Assembly: GCF_019511665.1 (NCBI RefSeq)
Contig: NZ_JAEUAW010000004.1
Coordinates: 328,340 to 392,339, forward strand
Direction of reading: 5' to 3'
From: Microbacterium jejuense
GTDB lineage: Bacteria; Actinomycetota; Actinomycetes; Actinomycetales; Microbacteriaceae
DNA: 64,000 nt
In this document: positions 35,442 through 45,297 of the stretch, in pieces
Numbering within the stretch: position 1 is the first letter of the stretch
Layout: every line of letters begins with the position of its first letter
The notes under the pieces: generated by a model
The model's input: only the letters and a program-made list of their open reading frames with translations
Databases searched by the model: none
Told to the model about the DNA's origin: nothing
Made by a program: the position numbers and the translations under genes

Positions 35442-36437
35442 ATGAAGTTCTATGCGCGGCGGATCGCGTTCTATGTGGTGACACTGTGGGCGACGATCTC
35501 CCTCAACTTCCTCCTGCCGAGGCTTCTGCCCGGCGACCCCGCCGACATCATGATCGCCAAGATGCAGCGTGCCGGCGGGGAGATCAGCGAGACCCAGATC
35601 CGCAACATCAAGGCCCTCCTGGGGGGCACGGACCAGTCGATGTGGGAGCAGTACGTCAACTACTGGAGCCGGCTGCTCCAGGGAGATCTGGGCATCTCCA
35701 TCACGAAGTACCCGACCCCGGTGGTGGATCTCATCTCGGCGGCCCTGCCGTGGACCGTGATCCTGGTCGGGCTCGCCACCGTCATCTCGTTCGTCCTGGG
35801 CATCGGCATCGGCGCGTGGGTCGGCTGGCGCCGCGGCACGTGGGTCGACCACCTGGTGCCCTTCACGACGGTGCTCCAGTCCATTCCGTACTTCTGGCTC
35901 GCCCTGGTCCTGGTGGCGATCTTCTCGGTCGCACTGGGGTGGTTCCCGATCATCGGCGGCTACGACGTGTTCGAGTACCCCGACGGGCCGGAGTGGAGCT
36001 GGTCCTTCATCGGCAACGCGATCTACCACGGCTTCCTGCCCGCGCTGACGATCGTGATCAGCTCGGTCGGAGGGTGGCTGCTGGGCATGCGCAACATGAT
36101 GGTGTCGACCGTCTCGGAGGACTACATCGTCACCGCGGAGGCGAAGGGTCTGAAGCCCATGCGCATCCTCCGCACGTACGCCACCCGCAACGCCGCCATC
36201 CCCTCGATCGCCGGCTTCAGCATCTCGCTCGGCTTCGTGGTCGCCGGCTCCATCGTCATGGAGCAGGTGTTCACCTACCCGGGCGTCGGCAAGCTGATGA
36301 TCCAGTCCGTGCAGAACAGCGACTACGCGCTCATGCAGGGCGTGTTCCTGGTGATCACGATCGCCGTGCTCGCGGCGAACTTCATCATGGACCTCGTCTA
36401 CGGATTCATCGACCCGAGGGCGCGCCACAATGTCTGA
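35442..36437 (+). CDS. Peptide ABC permease, DppB type (importer 1)
   Basis: 331-residue inner-membrane permease with an N-terminal helix (RIAFYVVTLWATISLNFLLPRLLPGDPA), five further helices and the ATPase-contacting EAA loop near EDYIVTAEAKGLKPMRI. It starts with GGAGGAG upstream. Its end overlaps the next permease (ATG 36430) by 8 bp, as expected for a co-translated pair. Confidence 0.94.
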   Translation: MKFYARRIAFYVVTLWATISLNFLLPRLLPGDPADIMIAKMQRAGGEISETQIRNIKALLGGTDQSMWEQYVNYWSRLLQGDLGISITKYPTPVVDLISAALPWTVILVGLATVISFVLGIGIGAWVGWRRGTWVDHLVPFTTVLQSIPYFWLALVLVAIFSVALGWFPIIGGYDVFEYPDGPEWSWSFIGNAIYHGFLPALTIVISSVGGWLLGMRNMMVSTVSEDYIVTAEAKGLKPMRILRTYATRNAAIPSIAGFSISLGFVVAGSIVMEQVFTYPGVGKLMIQSVQNSDYALMQGVFLVITIAVLAANFIMDLVYGFIDPRARHNV

Positions 36438-37539
36438 GGAAACCGAAGTGACCGACCCGCTCACCTCCGAGCCCGCCGTCGACGAGCCTGGTGTTGAAGA
36501 GCCGCAGACGCTGTCGGACCGCACCATCGATCCCGCGATCATCGCGCCGGGCGCCATCATGACGCCGCCTGCGACCGTCGACATCGTGACCGCCCGCGAC
36601 GAGGCGCGCGCCGCGCGCCGGGGCATCCGTCAGCTCCTGCCGCGCATGTCGCTCAAGCTCGCGATCGGCCTCGTGATCGTCGTCGGCATCGTGCTGTTCG
36701 CGATCATCGCGCCGATCTTCGCGCAGGACCCCCGCGACTCCGACAACCCCGCCCTCCAGCCGCCGAGCCCGGAGCACATCCTCGGCACGACCAAGCTCGG
36801 CTACGACGTCTTCGCGCAGCTCGCCACCGGCGCGCAGGGCTCGCTCATGGTCGGCTTCATCGCCGGCCTCATCGCGCTCGTGCTGTCGCTGATCTTCGGC
36901 ATCGTCGCCGGGTACAAGGGCGGCTGGTGGGACGAGATCCTGTCGCTGTTCACCAACATCATGCTGGTGATCCCCGGCCTGCCGCTCGTGATGGTGATCT
37001 CCAGCTACATGCCGGTCCGCAGCTGGCTCTTCATCGCCCTTGTGCTCGGCATCACCGGATGGGCCGGATCCGCCGTCGTGCTGCGGGCGCAGTCGCGGTC
37101 GCTGCGCTCACGCGACTACGTGGCGGCCAGCCGCGTCGCGGGAGAGAAGACCGGCCGCATCATCGCCGTCGAGATCCTCCCCAATCTGCTGCCGCTGCTG
37201 ACCGCGCAGTTCCTCTTCGCCATCATCTTCGCCATCCTCGGCGAGGCGGGCCTGTCGTACCTCGGCCTCGGGCCGACCGGTTCGATCACGTGGGGCACGA
37301 TGCTCAACGACGCCCAGAGCGGGCAGGCGCTGGGGACCGGGGCCTGGTGGTGGTTCGTGCCGCCGGGGGTGATGATCGCGCTCCTGGGCGCCGGGCTGTC
37401 GCTCATCAACTTCTCGATCGACGAGATCATCAACCCGAAACTTCGGCTGGCGCCTCAGAACGCCCGCCGCGTGCGCCAGGCCCAGCGCGCCGGGCGCGGC
37501 GTCGAGACCGCCCACACCGCGAACGGAGCAGAGGCATGA
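36430..37539 (+). CDS. Peptide ABC permease, DppC type (importer 1)
   Basis: 369 residues. A longer-than-usual cytoplasmic N-terminus of about 70 residues, rich in acidic residues and Thr/Pro, precedes the first helix (LKLAIGLVIVVGIVLFAIIAPIF). Typical DppC blocks follow: HILGTTKLGYDVFAQLATGAQ and the EAA loop RDYVAASRVAGEKTGRI. The stop overlaps the ATPase start (ATGA). Heterodimer with the preceding permease. Confidence 0.94.
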   Translation: MSEETEVTDPLTSEPAVDEPGVEEPQTLSDRTIDPAIIAPGAIMTPPATVDIVTARDEARAARRGIRQLLPRMSLKLAIGLVIVVGIVLFAIIAPIFAQDPRDSDNPALQPPSPEHILGTTKLGYDVFAQLATGAQGSLMVGFIAGLIALVLSLIFGIVAGYKGGWWDEILSLFTNIMLVIPGLPLVMVISSYMPVRSWLFIALVLGITGWAGSAVVLRAQSRSLRSRDYVAASRVAGEKTGRIIAVEILPNLLPLLTAQFLFAIIFAILGEAGLSYLGLGPTGSITWGTMLNDAQSGQALGTGAWWWFVPPGVMIALLGAGLSLINFSIDEIINPKLRLAPQNARRVRQAQRAGRGVETAHTANGAEA

Positions 37540-38426
37540 CGGGCGAAGTCGTTCTCACGGCGACCAACGTGTCGATCGAGTACGAGGTCGATCCGCCGGT
37601 GAAGGCGGTGCGGAACGTGTCGCTGACACTGAACCGCGGCGAGATCCTGGGTCTGGCGGGGGAGTCGGGATGCGGCAAGACGACGCTCGCGTACGGCATC
37701 AACCGGCTGCTCAAGCCGCCGGCGCTGATGACGGCCGGCGAGGTCGTGTTCCACGACCGCTCGGGCGGGGACATCGACGTCGTCGCGCTCGCCGACGAAG
37801 AGCTCCGCCGCTTCCGCTGGGACAAGGTGTCGATGGTGTTCCAGGGCGCCATGAACTCGCTGAACCCGGTCATCAACATCCGGGCGCAGCTGTTCGACGT
37901 GTTCACGACGCATCGTCCCGAGATGTCGAAGCGGCAGAAGCAGCAGCGCAGCGAGGAGCTCCTGGAGCTCGTCGGCGTCGACCCCAAGCGGCTGTCGAGC
38001 TTTCCGCACGAGCTGTCGGGCGGCATGCGCCAGCGCGTCATGATCGCGATGGCGCTCGCGCTGGATCCGCAGGTCATGATCATGGACGAGCCGACGACGG
38101 CACTGGACGTCGTCGTGCAGCGCGGCATCATCCGCGAGATCATGCGGCTGCGCGAGAAGCTCGGGTTCGCCGTCATCTTCATCACCCACGACCTGCCGAT
38201 GCTGATCGAGATCAGCGATCGCATCGCGGTGATGCTGCAGGGCGAGATCGTCGAGCTCGGCATGGCCACCGACGTCTACCGCCGTCCGCAGCACGAGTAC
38301 ACCAAGAAGCTGCTGTCGAGCTTCCCGAGCCTGCGCGGCGAACGGGGCGACTTCGTGCGCACCGGCACCCAGTCCGTCGCGTCGGCGCTCGAGGCGCAGG
38401 CCGCTGTCGAAGGAGGTGCGGCATGA
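37536..38426 (+). CDS. Peptide ABC ATPase, DppD type (importer 1)
   Basis: 296-residue ATPase: Walker A GESGCGKTT, Q-loop MVFQGAMNSLNP, signature LSGGMRQRVMIAMALA, Walker B VMIMDEPTTALD, H-loop ITHDL. Ends with the oligopeptide-type C-terminal region (PQHEYTKKLLSSFP). Pairs with the next ATPase; the genes overlap by ATGA. Confidence 0.95.
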   Translation: MTGEVVLTATNVSIEYEVDPPVKAVRNVSLTLNRGEILGLAGESGCGKTTLAYGINRLLKPPALMTAGEVVFHDRSGGDIDVVALADEELRRFRWDKVSMVFQGAMNSLNPVINIRAQLFDVFTTHRPEMSKRQKQQRSEELLELVGVDPKRLSSFPHELSGGMRQRVMIAMALALDPQVMIMDEPTTALDVVVQRGIIREIMRLREKLGFAVIFITHDLPMLIEISDRIAVMLQGEIVELGMATDVYRRPQHEYTKKLLSSFPSLRGERGDFVRTGTQSVASALEAQAAVEGGAA

Positions 38427-39283
38427 CCGCCCACCCTGTCGCTCCCGTGTCGCGCACGCTGGAGGCCCGCAACCTGGTGAAGGATTTCCGGCTGCGCAAC
38501 GGCCTGAGGTTCTCGACCCTCCACGCCGTGAAGGACGTCTCGTTCACGCTCGAGGCGGGGCGCACGATCGCCCTGGTCGGCGAGTCCGGATCGGGCAAAT
38601 CGACGATCGCGAGGATGCTCGCCCGGCTCGAGACGCCCACGAGCGGCCAGATCCTCCTCGACGGCAAGCCGATCGGGGGCGGACGGTCGGTGGCCGCGTA
38701 CCGCGGCGACGTGCAGATGGTGTTCCAGGATCCGTTCGCATCGCTGAACCCGTTCCACTCCATCGCCCACCACCTGGAACGCCCGCTCAAGATCCACAAC
38801 CCGGGGATCGGCCGCGTCGAGCTGCGGCGTCGCGTGCTCGAGCTGCTCGACCGCGTGCGGCTGGTGCCGAGCGACCGCATGGCCGAGCGCCGGCCTCACG
38901 AGCTCTCGGGCGGCCAGCGTCAGCGTGTCGCGATCGCCCGGGCGCTCGCGCCCGGCGCGCAGTTCATCATCGCCGACGAGCCCGTGTCGATGCTCGACGT
39001 GTCGATCCGGCTGGGCGTGCTGAACCTGCTCGCGCAGCTGCAGCGCGAAGATCACCTGGGAGTGCTGTACATCACGCACGACCTCGCGACCGCGCGCCAC
39101 TTCTCCGACGAGATCCTGGTGATGTACCACGGCGACATCGTCGAGCGCGGCCCCGCCGATCACGTCATCCTGAATCCGCAGCACGAGTACACCCGCACGC
39201 TGCTGGGTGCGGCGCCGGACCCCGAGAACCAGGGGATGCTGCGCGACGAGGTCCGCAGGGAGCTCGCTGCGGACCGTCTCTGA
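38423..39283 (+). CDS. Peptide ABC ATPase, DppF type (importer 1)
   Basis: 286-residue second ATPase of the importer: Walker A GESGSGKST, Q-loop MVFQDPFASLNPF, signature LSGGQRQRVAIARALA, Walker B FIIADEPVSMLD, H-loop ITHDLA. AGGAGG (38411-38416) lies upstream and the ATG overlaps the dppD-like stop. Last gene of the locus; no clear hairpin follows before the protease gene. Confidence 0.95.
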   Translation: MTAHPVAPVSRTLEARNLVKDFRLRNGLRFSTLHAVKDVSFTLEAGRTIALVGESGSGKSTIARMLARLETPTSGQILLDGKPIGGGRSVAAYRGDVQMVFQDPFASLNPFHSIAHHLERPLKIHNPGIGRVELRRRVLELLDRVRLVPSDRMAERRPHELSGGQRQRVAIARALAPGAQFIIADEPVSMLDVSIRLGVLNLLAQLQREDHLGVLYITHDLATARHFSDEILVMYHGDIVERGPADHVILNPQHEYTRTLLGAAPDPENQGMLRDEVRRELAADRL

Positions 39284-39357
39284 GCGGCGGGTCGCGGTCG
39301 TCTCCCAGGCTCCCTGCGTAGCCTGGCGGGACGGTTCGGCCACGCGAAGGGATGGGC

Positions 39358-40530
39358 ATGATCGTCGTCGACGTGATCGTCGTCCTGATCCTGGTCGGGG
39401 CCGTGGCCGCCGGCATCCAGCGCGGTTTCTTCGCGAGCATCGGCGCGCTGGCAGGGCTCGCCGCCGGTGCGGTCGCCGCGTTCTGGCTGACGCCGCTCGT
39501 CGGCACCTGGGTGCCCTCGCCGGTGTGGCGCGGTCCTGCGCTGCTGGTGACCGCGATCGGTCTCGTCGCCCTCGGCGCGGCCGCGGGAGCGGCGCTCGGC
39601 GCCGTGCTGCGGTCCGGCGCCGACCGCCTGAAGCTCGGCGGCGTGGAGCGCGCACTGGGCGGGATCGCCTCCGTGCTGGCCGCCGGACTCGCGCTCGCCC
39701 TGGTCGCCCCCGCCATCGCGGTCGCCGGCATCCCGGTCGTGTCGTCGGCCGTGGCCTCGTCGACCGTGCTGCGCGGCATCGAGGCGGCCACGCCCGACCC
39801 CGTCGCCGCGGCCCTGGCCGAGCTGCGGGGTGCGGTCCTCGACGACGGGCTTCCGGGCCTGGGCACACTGCTGGCGCCGGGGACCGTCGAGCCGGCACCG
39901 CCCGTGGCACTCGACGACCCCGCGCTGCAGACCGCGGCGGCATCGGTCGCCCGCGTGTCGGGCAACGCCTACGCGTGCGGACGCGGCTCCAGCGGCACCG
40001 GCTTCGTGATCGCCGACGACCGCGTCGTCACGAACGCCCACGTGGTCGCGGGCGTCGACACGCCGGTCGTCGAGCTGCCGGGCGTCGCCGCGCGCGAGGG
40101 ACGCGTGGTGTACTTCGACCCGATCGACGACCTCGCGGTGATCGCGGTGGATGACCTCGATGCCCGGCCGCTGCCGTTCTCGACGACGCTGCCGGCGGGC
40201 GCCGCCGCGGTCGTCCAGGGCTACCCGTACGGCGGCCCCTTCACCATGGTGTCGGCCGGCGTGCGCTCGGTCGGCACCGCGACGGTGCCCGATGTCTACG
40301 AGTCGTCGTGGAACCCGCGCGAGATCTACGCGCTCGACGCCGAGGTGCGGCCGGGCAACTCGGGCGGCCCGCTGCTGACGGCCGACGGCTCGGTGGCCGG
40401 TGTCGTGTTCGCACGCGCGGAGGACGACCCTCAGCTCGGCTACGCGATGACGATGGCCGAGCTCACCCCGGTGGCCGCGCAGGCGCCCCAGCTCACCGAC
40501 CGCGTGTCGTCGGGGCGCTGCACCGACTGA
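39358..40530 (+). CDS. MarP-like periplasmic serine protease with CvpA-type membrane domain
   Basis: 390 residues. Four helices at about 1-120 form a CvpA-like membrane domain, then comes an extracytoplasmic trypsin-like protease with triad His228 (VVTNAHVV), Asp258 (IDDLAVIAV) and Ser335 (RPGNSGGPLL). Two Cys (in AYACGRG and the C-terminal SGRCTD) are placed to form the disulfide known in mycobacterial MarP. MarP proteases act in acid and oxidative stress. ATG 39358 fits AAGGG (39347-39351) better than the ATG at 39352. A TAGCCT hexamer at 39319-39324 is a possible -10. Confidence 0.92.
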   Translation: MIVVDVIVVLILVGAVAAGIQRGFFASIGALAGLAAGAVAAFWLTPLVGTWVPSPVWRGPALLVTAIGLVALGAAAGAALGAVLRSGADRLKLGGVERALGGIASVLAAGLALALVAPAIAVAGIPVVSSAVASSTVLRGIEAATPDPVAAALAELRGAVLDDGLPGLGTLLAPGTVEPAPPVALDDPALQTAAASVARVSGNAYACGRGSSGTGFVIADDRVVTNAHVVAGVDTPVVELPGVAAREGRVVYFDPIDDLAVIAVDDLDARPLPFSTTLPAGAAAVVQGYPYGGPFTMVSAGVRSVGTATVPDVYESSWNPREIYALDAEVRPGNSGGPLLTADGSVAGVVFARAEDDPQLGYAMTMAELTPVAAQAPQLTDRVSSGRCTD

Positions 40531-40561
40531 CGTCGCTGCCTCGATCCGGTGGCCCGCCGGG

Positions 40562-40567
40562 TATGCT
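40562..40567 (+). promoter_or_regulatory. -10 element of the gcv operon
   Basis: TATGCT about 25-30 nt before the first riboswitch aptamer; a transcription start near 40574 is predicted. No good -35 is visible. Confidence 0.45.
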
Positions 40568-40589
40568 GGCTCCGCAAGTCAACACACGG

Positions 40590-40800
40590 CCCCTCACCCG
40601 GGCGGGAGAGCCTCGGCAGCGCGATCGTCGAGCACCGAAGGAGCAAGCCTCCCCGCCAATCTCTCAGGTACGCGTACCGTTCGGGCTGGCCGACTCTGAA
40701 AAGCGATCCGTGCACCGCGGATCCGCCGACGGTGAAAGTCCGCACCCCTCGGGACGGGCGAAGCTCTCAGGCCTATGACAGAGGGGGAGTTCTACAGACG
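40590..40800 (+). ncRNA. Tandem glycine riboswitch upstream of gcvT
   Basis: Two glycine aptamers in series. Aptamer 1 (about 40599-40690) has GGGAGAGCC, the core ACCGAAGGAGCAA (40634-40646) and AATCTCTCAGGT. Aptamer 2 starts with GACTCTGAAAAGC (40692-40704), has CCGACGGTGAAAG and GAAGCTCTCAGGC, and closes with GACAGAGGGGGA (40777-40788). A 6-bp hairpin CAGACG/CGTCTG (40795-40814) between the aptamer and the ribosome site GGGAGA may be part of the expression platform. In known systems glycine binding turns gcv expression on. This region fills the 308-bp gap between the protease gene and gcvT. Confidence 0.93.
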
Positions 40801-40838
40801 TCGACAGGCGTCTGCCCGCCCACGACCGGGAGAACTCG

Positions 40839-41951
40839 ATGACAGACCTCCGCACCACCGCCCTGCACGACCGCCATGAGGCGCTCGGCGCCTCGTTCAC
40901 CGACTTCGGCGGCTGGCTCATGCCGGTGCGCTACACGTCCGATCTCGCCGAGCACCACGCGGTGCGCACTGCCGCGGGGCTGTTCGACATCTCGCACATG
41001 GCGGAGTTCGAGGTGGCCGGCGCGGACGCCGGCAGGTTCCTGGACTTCGCGCTGGCGGGGGCGATCTCGCCCATGCGCGTCGGCAAGGCCAAGTACTCGC
41101 TCGTCCTCGCGGAGTCGGGCGGCATCGTCGACGACGTCATCGTCTACCGGCGCGCCGACGACCGCTTCCTCGTGATCGCGAACGCGGGAAACCGGGATGC
41201 CGTCGCCGCGGCGTTCACGGACCGTGTCGCCGGCTTCGACGCCGAGGTCGTCGACAGCACCGACGCCTCCTCGCTCATCGCCGTGCAGGGGCCCGTCGCC
41301 CGCTCGGTCGTCGAGGCCACCGCGGGCATCGCCGGCGTGCAGCCGGCCTTCGCCGACCTGGGCTACTACGCGTGGTCGGAGGGCGCCTTCGAGGGCACGC
41401 CGCTGTTCGTCGCACGCACCGGCTACACCGGAGAGGACGGCTTCGAGCTGCTCGTCCCGAACGAGTCCGCCCCCGCACTGTGGGACGCCCTGCTGGCCGC
41501 CGGTGCGCCGCTCGGCCTCGTGCCCGCGGGCCTCGCCGCGCGCGACACGCTGCGCCTGGAGGCGGGCATGCCGCTGTACGGCCACGAGCTGTCGCTCGAC
41601 ATCGTGCCGGCGCAGGCCGGTCTCGGTCGCGTGGTCGCCGCAGACAAGCCGGACTTCGTCGGCAAGGCGGCGCTCGCCGCGGTCGTGGCGCCCGATGCGC
41701 CGGTCCTCGTGGGCCTCGTCGCCGAGGGCAGGCGCGCCGGACGAGCGGGCTACGCCGTGGTGGACGGCGACGGCCGGACCGTCGGCGAGATCACCAGCGG
41801 CGCGCTGAGCCCGACGCTGGGGCATCCCATCGCCATGGCCTTCGTGTCGCCGTCCTCGAGCGCCGCCGGCACGCCCCTGTTCATCGACGTTCGCGGCACC
41901 CGCATCCCCGCGACCGTGACCGCTCTGCCGTTCTACCAGCGCGCGCGCTGA
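40839..41951 (+). CDS. gcvT: Glycine cleavage system T-protein (aminomethyltransferase)
   Basis: Tetrahydrofolate-dependent aminomethyltransferase that releases ammonia and forms methylene-THF from the aminomethyl group on GcvH. The 370 residues carry [32 protein letters not shown] (around the family's conserved Asp/His region), [16 protein letters not shown] and [23 protein letters not shown] upstream. First gene of gcvTHP behind the glycine riboswitch. Confidence 0.97.
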   Translation: MTDLRTTALHDRHEALGASFTDFGGWLMPVRYTSDLAEHHAVRTAAGLFDISHMAEFEVAGADAGRFLDFALAGAISPMRVGKAKYSLVLAESGGIVDDVIVYRRADDRFLVIANAGNRDAVAAAFTDRVAGFDAEVVDSTDASSLIAVQGPVARSVVEATAGIAGVQPAFADLGYYAWSEGAFEGTPLFVARTGYTGEDGFELLVPNESAPALWDALLAAGAPLGLVPAGLAARDTLRLEAGMPLYGHELSLDIVPAQAGLGRVVAADKPDFVGKAALAAVVAPDAPVLVGLVAEGRRAGRAGYAVVDGDGRTVGEITSGALSPTLGHPIAMAFVSPSSSAAGTPLFIDVRGTRIPATVTALPFYQRAR

Positions 41952-41979
41952 CCGACCCGACCGCACACCGGAGGAACCC

Positions 41980-42363
41980 ATGACCGACCTGACCGCCCTC
42001 AAGTACACCGCCGAGCACGAGTGGATCGCCCTGGACGGCGACACCGCGACCGTCGGCATCACCGAGTACGCCGCCGACAAGCTCGGCGACGTCGTGTTCG
42101 TGGAGCTCCCCGCCGTCGGCACCGCGGTGACCGCGGCGACCGTCGTCGGCGAGATCGAGTCGACCAAGTCGGTCGGCGAGCTCTTCGCCCCGCTCGACGG
42201 CGAGGTCATCGCCGTCAACGACGCCGTGGTCGACGACCCCTCGCTCGTGAACGCCGACCCGTTCGGCGCGGGCTGGCTCGTCAAGCTCACCGTCGACCCC
42301 GCCGCCGTGGACGGTCTGCTCGACCGCGACGCCTACATCGCGCTCACGGGCGGCGCCGAATGA
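41980..42363 (+). CDS. gcvH: Glycine cleavage system H-protein
   Basis: Lipoyl carrier of 127 residues shuttling the aminomethyl group between GcvP and GcvT. Lipoylated Lys63 lies in [19 protein letters not shown] precedes the ATG. The stop overlaps the gcvP start (ATGA), giving tight coupling. Confidence 0.97.
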   Translation: MTDLTALKYTAEHEWIALDGDTATVGITEYAADKLGDVVFVELPAVGTAVTAATVVGEIESTKSVGELFAPLDGEVIAVNDAVVDDPSLVNADPFGAGWLVKLTVDPAAVDGLLDRDAYIALTGGAE

Positions 42364-45251
42364 CGGGCCTGTTCGCCGACCGCCACATCGGGACGGATGC
42401 CGCCGCCCAGCGGACGATGCTCGACGCCCTGGGCTACGACAGCGTCGACGCCCTCGTCGAGGCCGCGGTGCCGGCATCCATCCACGCGAACCCCCGCACC
42501 ACGAGCGACATCCCGCCGGCTGCCACCGAGGCGGAGGCCCTGGCCGAGCTGCGGGCGCTCGCAGCCCAGAACCGCACGGCCCGCCCCATGATCGGCCTCG
42601 GGTACGCCGACACCTTCACGCCCTCGGTGATCGCGCGCAACGTGCTCGAGAACCCGTCCTGGTACACGGCGTACACGCCGTACCAGCCCGAGATCTCGCA
42701 GGGGCGCCTGGAGGCGCTCATCAACTTCCAGACGATGGTCACCGACCTCACGGGCCTCGCGACGGCCAACGCGTCGATGCTCGATGAGGCCACCGCCGTC
42801 GTCGAGGGCATGCTGGTGGCACGCCGTGGCTCGAAGTCGGCCTCGAACGTGTTCGTGGTCGACGCGGACGCGCTGCCCCAGACGCGCGCGCTGCTCGCAC
42901 ACCGCGCAGCGGCCGTCGGCATCGAGCTCGTCGTGCTCGACCTCGCGAACGGCGCCGCGCTGCCCGACGAGCTCTTCGGCGTGCTCGTGCAGTACCCGGG
43001 TGCCTCGGGCCGCGTGTGGGACCCGTCGGGAGTCGTGGATGCCGCACACGTCGCCGGTGCGCTGGTCGTCGTGGCCGCCGACATCCTCGCCCTCACCCTG
43101 CTGCGCTCGCCCGGCTCGCTCGGGGCCGACGTCGCGGTGGGCACGACGCAGCGCTTCGGCGTGCCCCTCGGCTTCGGCGGGCCGCACGCCGGGTACATGG
43201 CCGTGCGCCAGGGCCTGGAGCGCCAGCTCCCCGGCCGCCTCGTCGGCGTCTCGCAGGACGCCGCCGGCCACCCGGCGTACCGCCTCGCCCTGCAGACGCG
43301 CGAGCAGCACATCCGCCGCGAGAAGGCCACGTCGAACATCTGCACGTCGCAGGTGCTCCTGGCCGTGATGGCCTCGATGTACGCCGTCTACCACGGTCCT
43401 GACGGGCTCCGCGCGATCGCCACTGACGTCGCGAAGAAGGCCGAGGCCCTCGCCGGGCGACTGCGCGAGTACGGACTGTCGCTGCGGTCGGACGCGTTCT
43501 TCGACACCGTCCGCGTCGCCACCCCCGGACCGGCCCGCCGCGTCATCGAGCGCGCCCGTGAGCGCGGCTACCAGCTGGCCTGGGTCGACGATGCGACCGT
43601 CGGCGTCTCGGTCGACGAGACCACGACGGCCGACGACCTCGCCGCCGTCGCGTGGGCCTTCGGCCTGCCCGAGGGAGAGTTCGCCGGCGCGGGTTCGCAG
43701 GGCGAGCGCGCGCTGCCCTTCGTGGATGCCGCACCGCTGGCCGCCGTCCCGTCGCAGCTGCACCGGGTCGAGGAGTTCCTCACGCACCCGGTGTTCACGT
43801 CCCACCGCTCCGAGACCGCCATGATGCGCTACCTCAAGCAGCTCGCGGACCGCGACTACGCGCTGGACCGCGGCATGATCCCGCTGGGCTCGTGCACCAT
43901 GAAGCTCAACGCCGCGACCGAGATGGCGGCGGTGTCGTGGCCGGAGTTCTCGCGCGTGCACCCGTTCGCGCCCGAGGAGGACGTGCGCGGCTACCTCGCC
44001 ATGATCGAGCAGCTCGAGGTGTGGCTGGCCGAGGTCACCGGGTACGACGCGGTGTCGCTGCAGCCCAACGCCGGCTCGCAGGGCGAGCTCGCGGGCCTCA
44101 TGGCGATCCGCGGCTACCACCGTGCCAACGGCGACCTCAACCGCACGGTCTGCCTCATCCCGTCGTCGGCCCATGGCACCAACGCGGCCTCGGCCGTGCT
44201 CGCGGGCATGCGTGTCGTCGTGGTCGCGTGCGACGACGCCGGCAACGTCGACCTCGACGACCTGCGGGCCAAGATCGCGGTCCACGCCGACGAGCTCGCG
44301 GCGCTCATGATCACCTACCCGTCGACGCACGGCGTATACGAGCACGACGTGCTCGACATCACGCAGGCCGTCCACGACGCGGGTGGCCAGGTGTACGTCG
44401 ACGGCGCGAACCTCAATGCGCTTCTCGGCTACGCGCGCTTCGGCGACCTGGGAGGCGACGTCTCGCACCTCAACCTGCACAAGACGTTCGCGATCCCGCA
44501 CGGCGGCGGCGGACCGGGCGTCGGCCCGGTGGCGGCCAAGGCGCACCTCGCGCCGTACCTGCCCAGCCACCCGCTGTCGCAGCGGCGCGACCACCCCGGC
44601 GGCGTGTTCGACGGCGGACCCATCTCGGCCGCGCCCCACGGCTCGGCGAGCATCCTGCCGATCTCGTGGGCGTACGTGCGCATGATGGGGTCCGACGGCC
44701 TGCGCGACGCCACGGCCGCGGCCGTGCTCGCGGCCAACTACATCGCGTTCCGCCTGCGCGAGCACTACCCGGTGCTGTACGCCGGTGAGGCGGGTCTCGT
44801 CGCGCACGAGTGCATCCTCGACCTGCGCCCCCTCAAGGAGGCGACCGGCGTGACCGTCGACGATGTGGCCAAGCGCCTCATCGACTACGGCTTCCACGCG
44901 CCGACGATGTCGTTCCCCGTCGCCGGGACGCTCATGGTCGAGCCGACGGAGTCCGAGGACCTCGGCGAGATCGAGCGCTTCATCGAGGCGATGATCGCGA
45001 TCCGGGCCGAGGCCGAGCGCGTGGCGGCGGGGGAGTGGCCCGCCGACGACAACCCCCTCGTGAACGCCCCGCACACGGCGGAGTCCGTGGTCGCCGGCGA
45101 ATGGACCCACCCGTACTCGCGCGAGACGGCCGTCTACCCCGTGCGCGCCCTCGTGCGCACGAAGTACTGGCCGCCCGTGCGCCGCATCGACCAGGCCTAC
45201 GGCGACCGCAACCTGGTGTGCGCCTGCCCGCCCATCGAGGCCTTCGCCTGA
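42360..45251 (+). CDS. gcvP: Glycine dehydrogenase (decarboxylating), P-protein
   Basis: 963-residue PLP enzyme that decarboxylates glycine and loads GcvH. It is the long, single-chain form: both the N-terminal half ([21 protein letters not shown]) and the catalytic C-terminal half are present. PLP Lys708 lies in [17 protein letters not shown], and [17 protein letters not shown] is the family signature. The dihydrolipoyl dehydrogenase (L-protein) is not in this window. Ends at a strong terminator shared with the convergent CPBP gene. Confidence 0.97.
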   Translation: MTGLFADRHIGTDAAAQRTMLDALGYDSVDALVEAAVPASIHANPRTTSDIPPAATEAEALAELRALAAQNRTARPMIGLGYADTFTPSVIARNVLENPSWYTAYTPYQPEISQGRLEALINFQTMVTDLTGLATANASMLDEATAVVEGMLVARRGSKSASNVFVVDADALPQTRALLAHRAAAVGIELVVLDLANGAALPDELFGVLVQYPGASGRVWDPSGVVDAAHVAGALVVVAADILALTLLRSPGSLGADVAVGTTQRFGVPLGFGGPHAGYMAVRQGLERQLPGRLVGVSQDAAGHPAYRLALQTREQHIRREKATSNICTSQVLLAVMASMYAVYHGPDGLRAIATDVAKKAEALAGRLREYGLSLRSDAFFDTVRVATPGPARRVIERARERGYQLAWVDDATVGVSVDETTTADDLAAVAWAFGLPEGEFAGAGSQGERALPFVDAAPLAAVPSQLHRVEEFLTHPVFTSHRSETAMMRYLKQLADRDYALDRGMIPLGSCTMKLNAATEMAAVSWPEFSRVHPFAPEEDVRGYLAMIEQLEVWLAEVTGYDAVSLQPNAGSQGELAGLMAIRGYHRANGDLNRTVCLIPSSAHGTNAASAVLAGMRVVVVACDDAGNVDLDDLRAKIAVHADELAALMITYPSTHGVYEHDVLDITQAVHDAGGQVYVDGANLNALLGYARFGDLGGDVSHLNLHKTFAIPHGGGGPGVGPVAAKAHLAPYLPSHPLSQRRDHPGGVFDGGPISAAPHGSASILPISWAYVRMMGSDGLRDATAAAVLAANYIAFRLREHYPVLYAGEAGLVAHECILDLRPLKEATGVTVDDVAKRLIDYGFHAPTMSFPVAGTLMVEPTESEDLGEIERFIEAMIAIRAEAERVAAGEWPADDNPLVNAPHTAESVVAGEWTHPYSRETAVYPVRALVRTKYWPPVRRIDQAYGDRNLVCACPPIEAFA

Positions 45252-45261
45252 CGCGCCTGTG

Positions 45262-45296
45262 ACGACGGGATGCCGGTGGCCCCGGCATCCCGTCGT
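45262..45296. terminator. Bidirectional terminator between gcvP and CPBP gene
   Basis: Perfect 15-bp stem ACGACGGGATGCCGG (45262-45276) / CCGGCATCCCGTCGT (45282-45296) with a 5-nt loop TGGCC. Both arms contain the GGATGCC heptamer. Confidence 0.9.
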
Positions 45297-45297
45297 T

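Noticed and set aside
37536..39283. Importer 1 ATPases as one frameshifted fused protein
   Set aside because: Each has its own start, full motif set and an ATGA junction with AGGAGG upstream; they are two genes, unlike the true fusion in importer 2.
42333..45110. 925-codon open frame opposite gcvP
   Set aside because: Shadow of gcvP; His/Arg/Gly-rich without domains.
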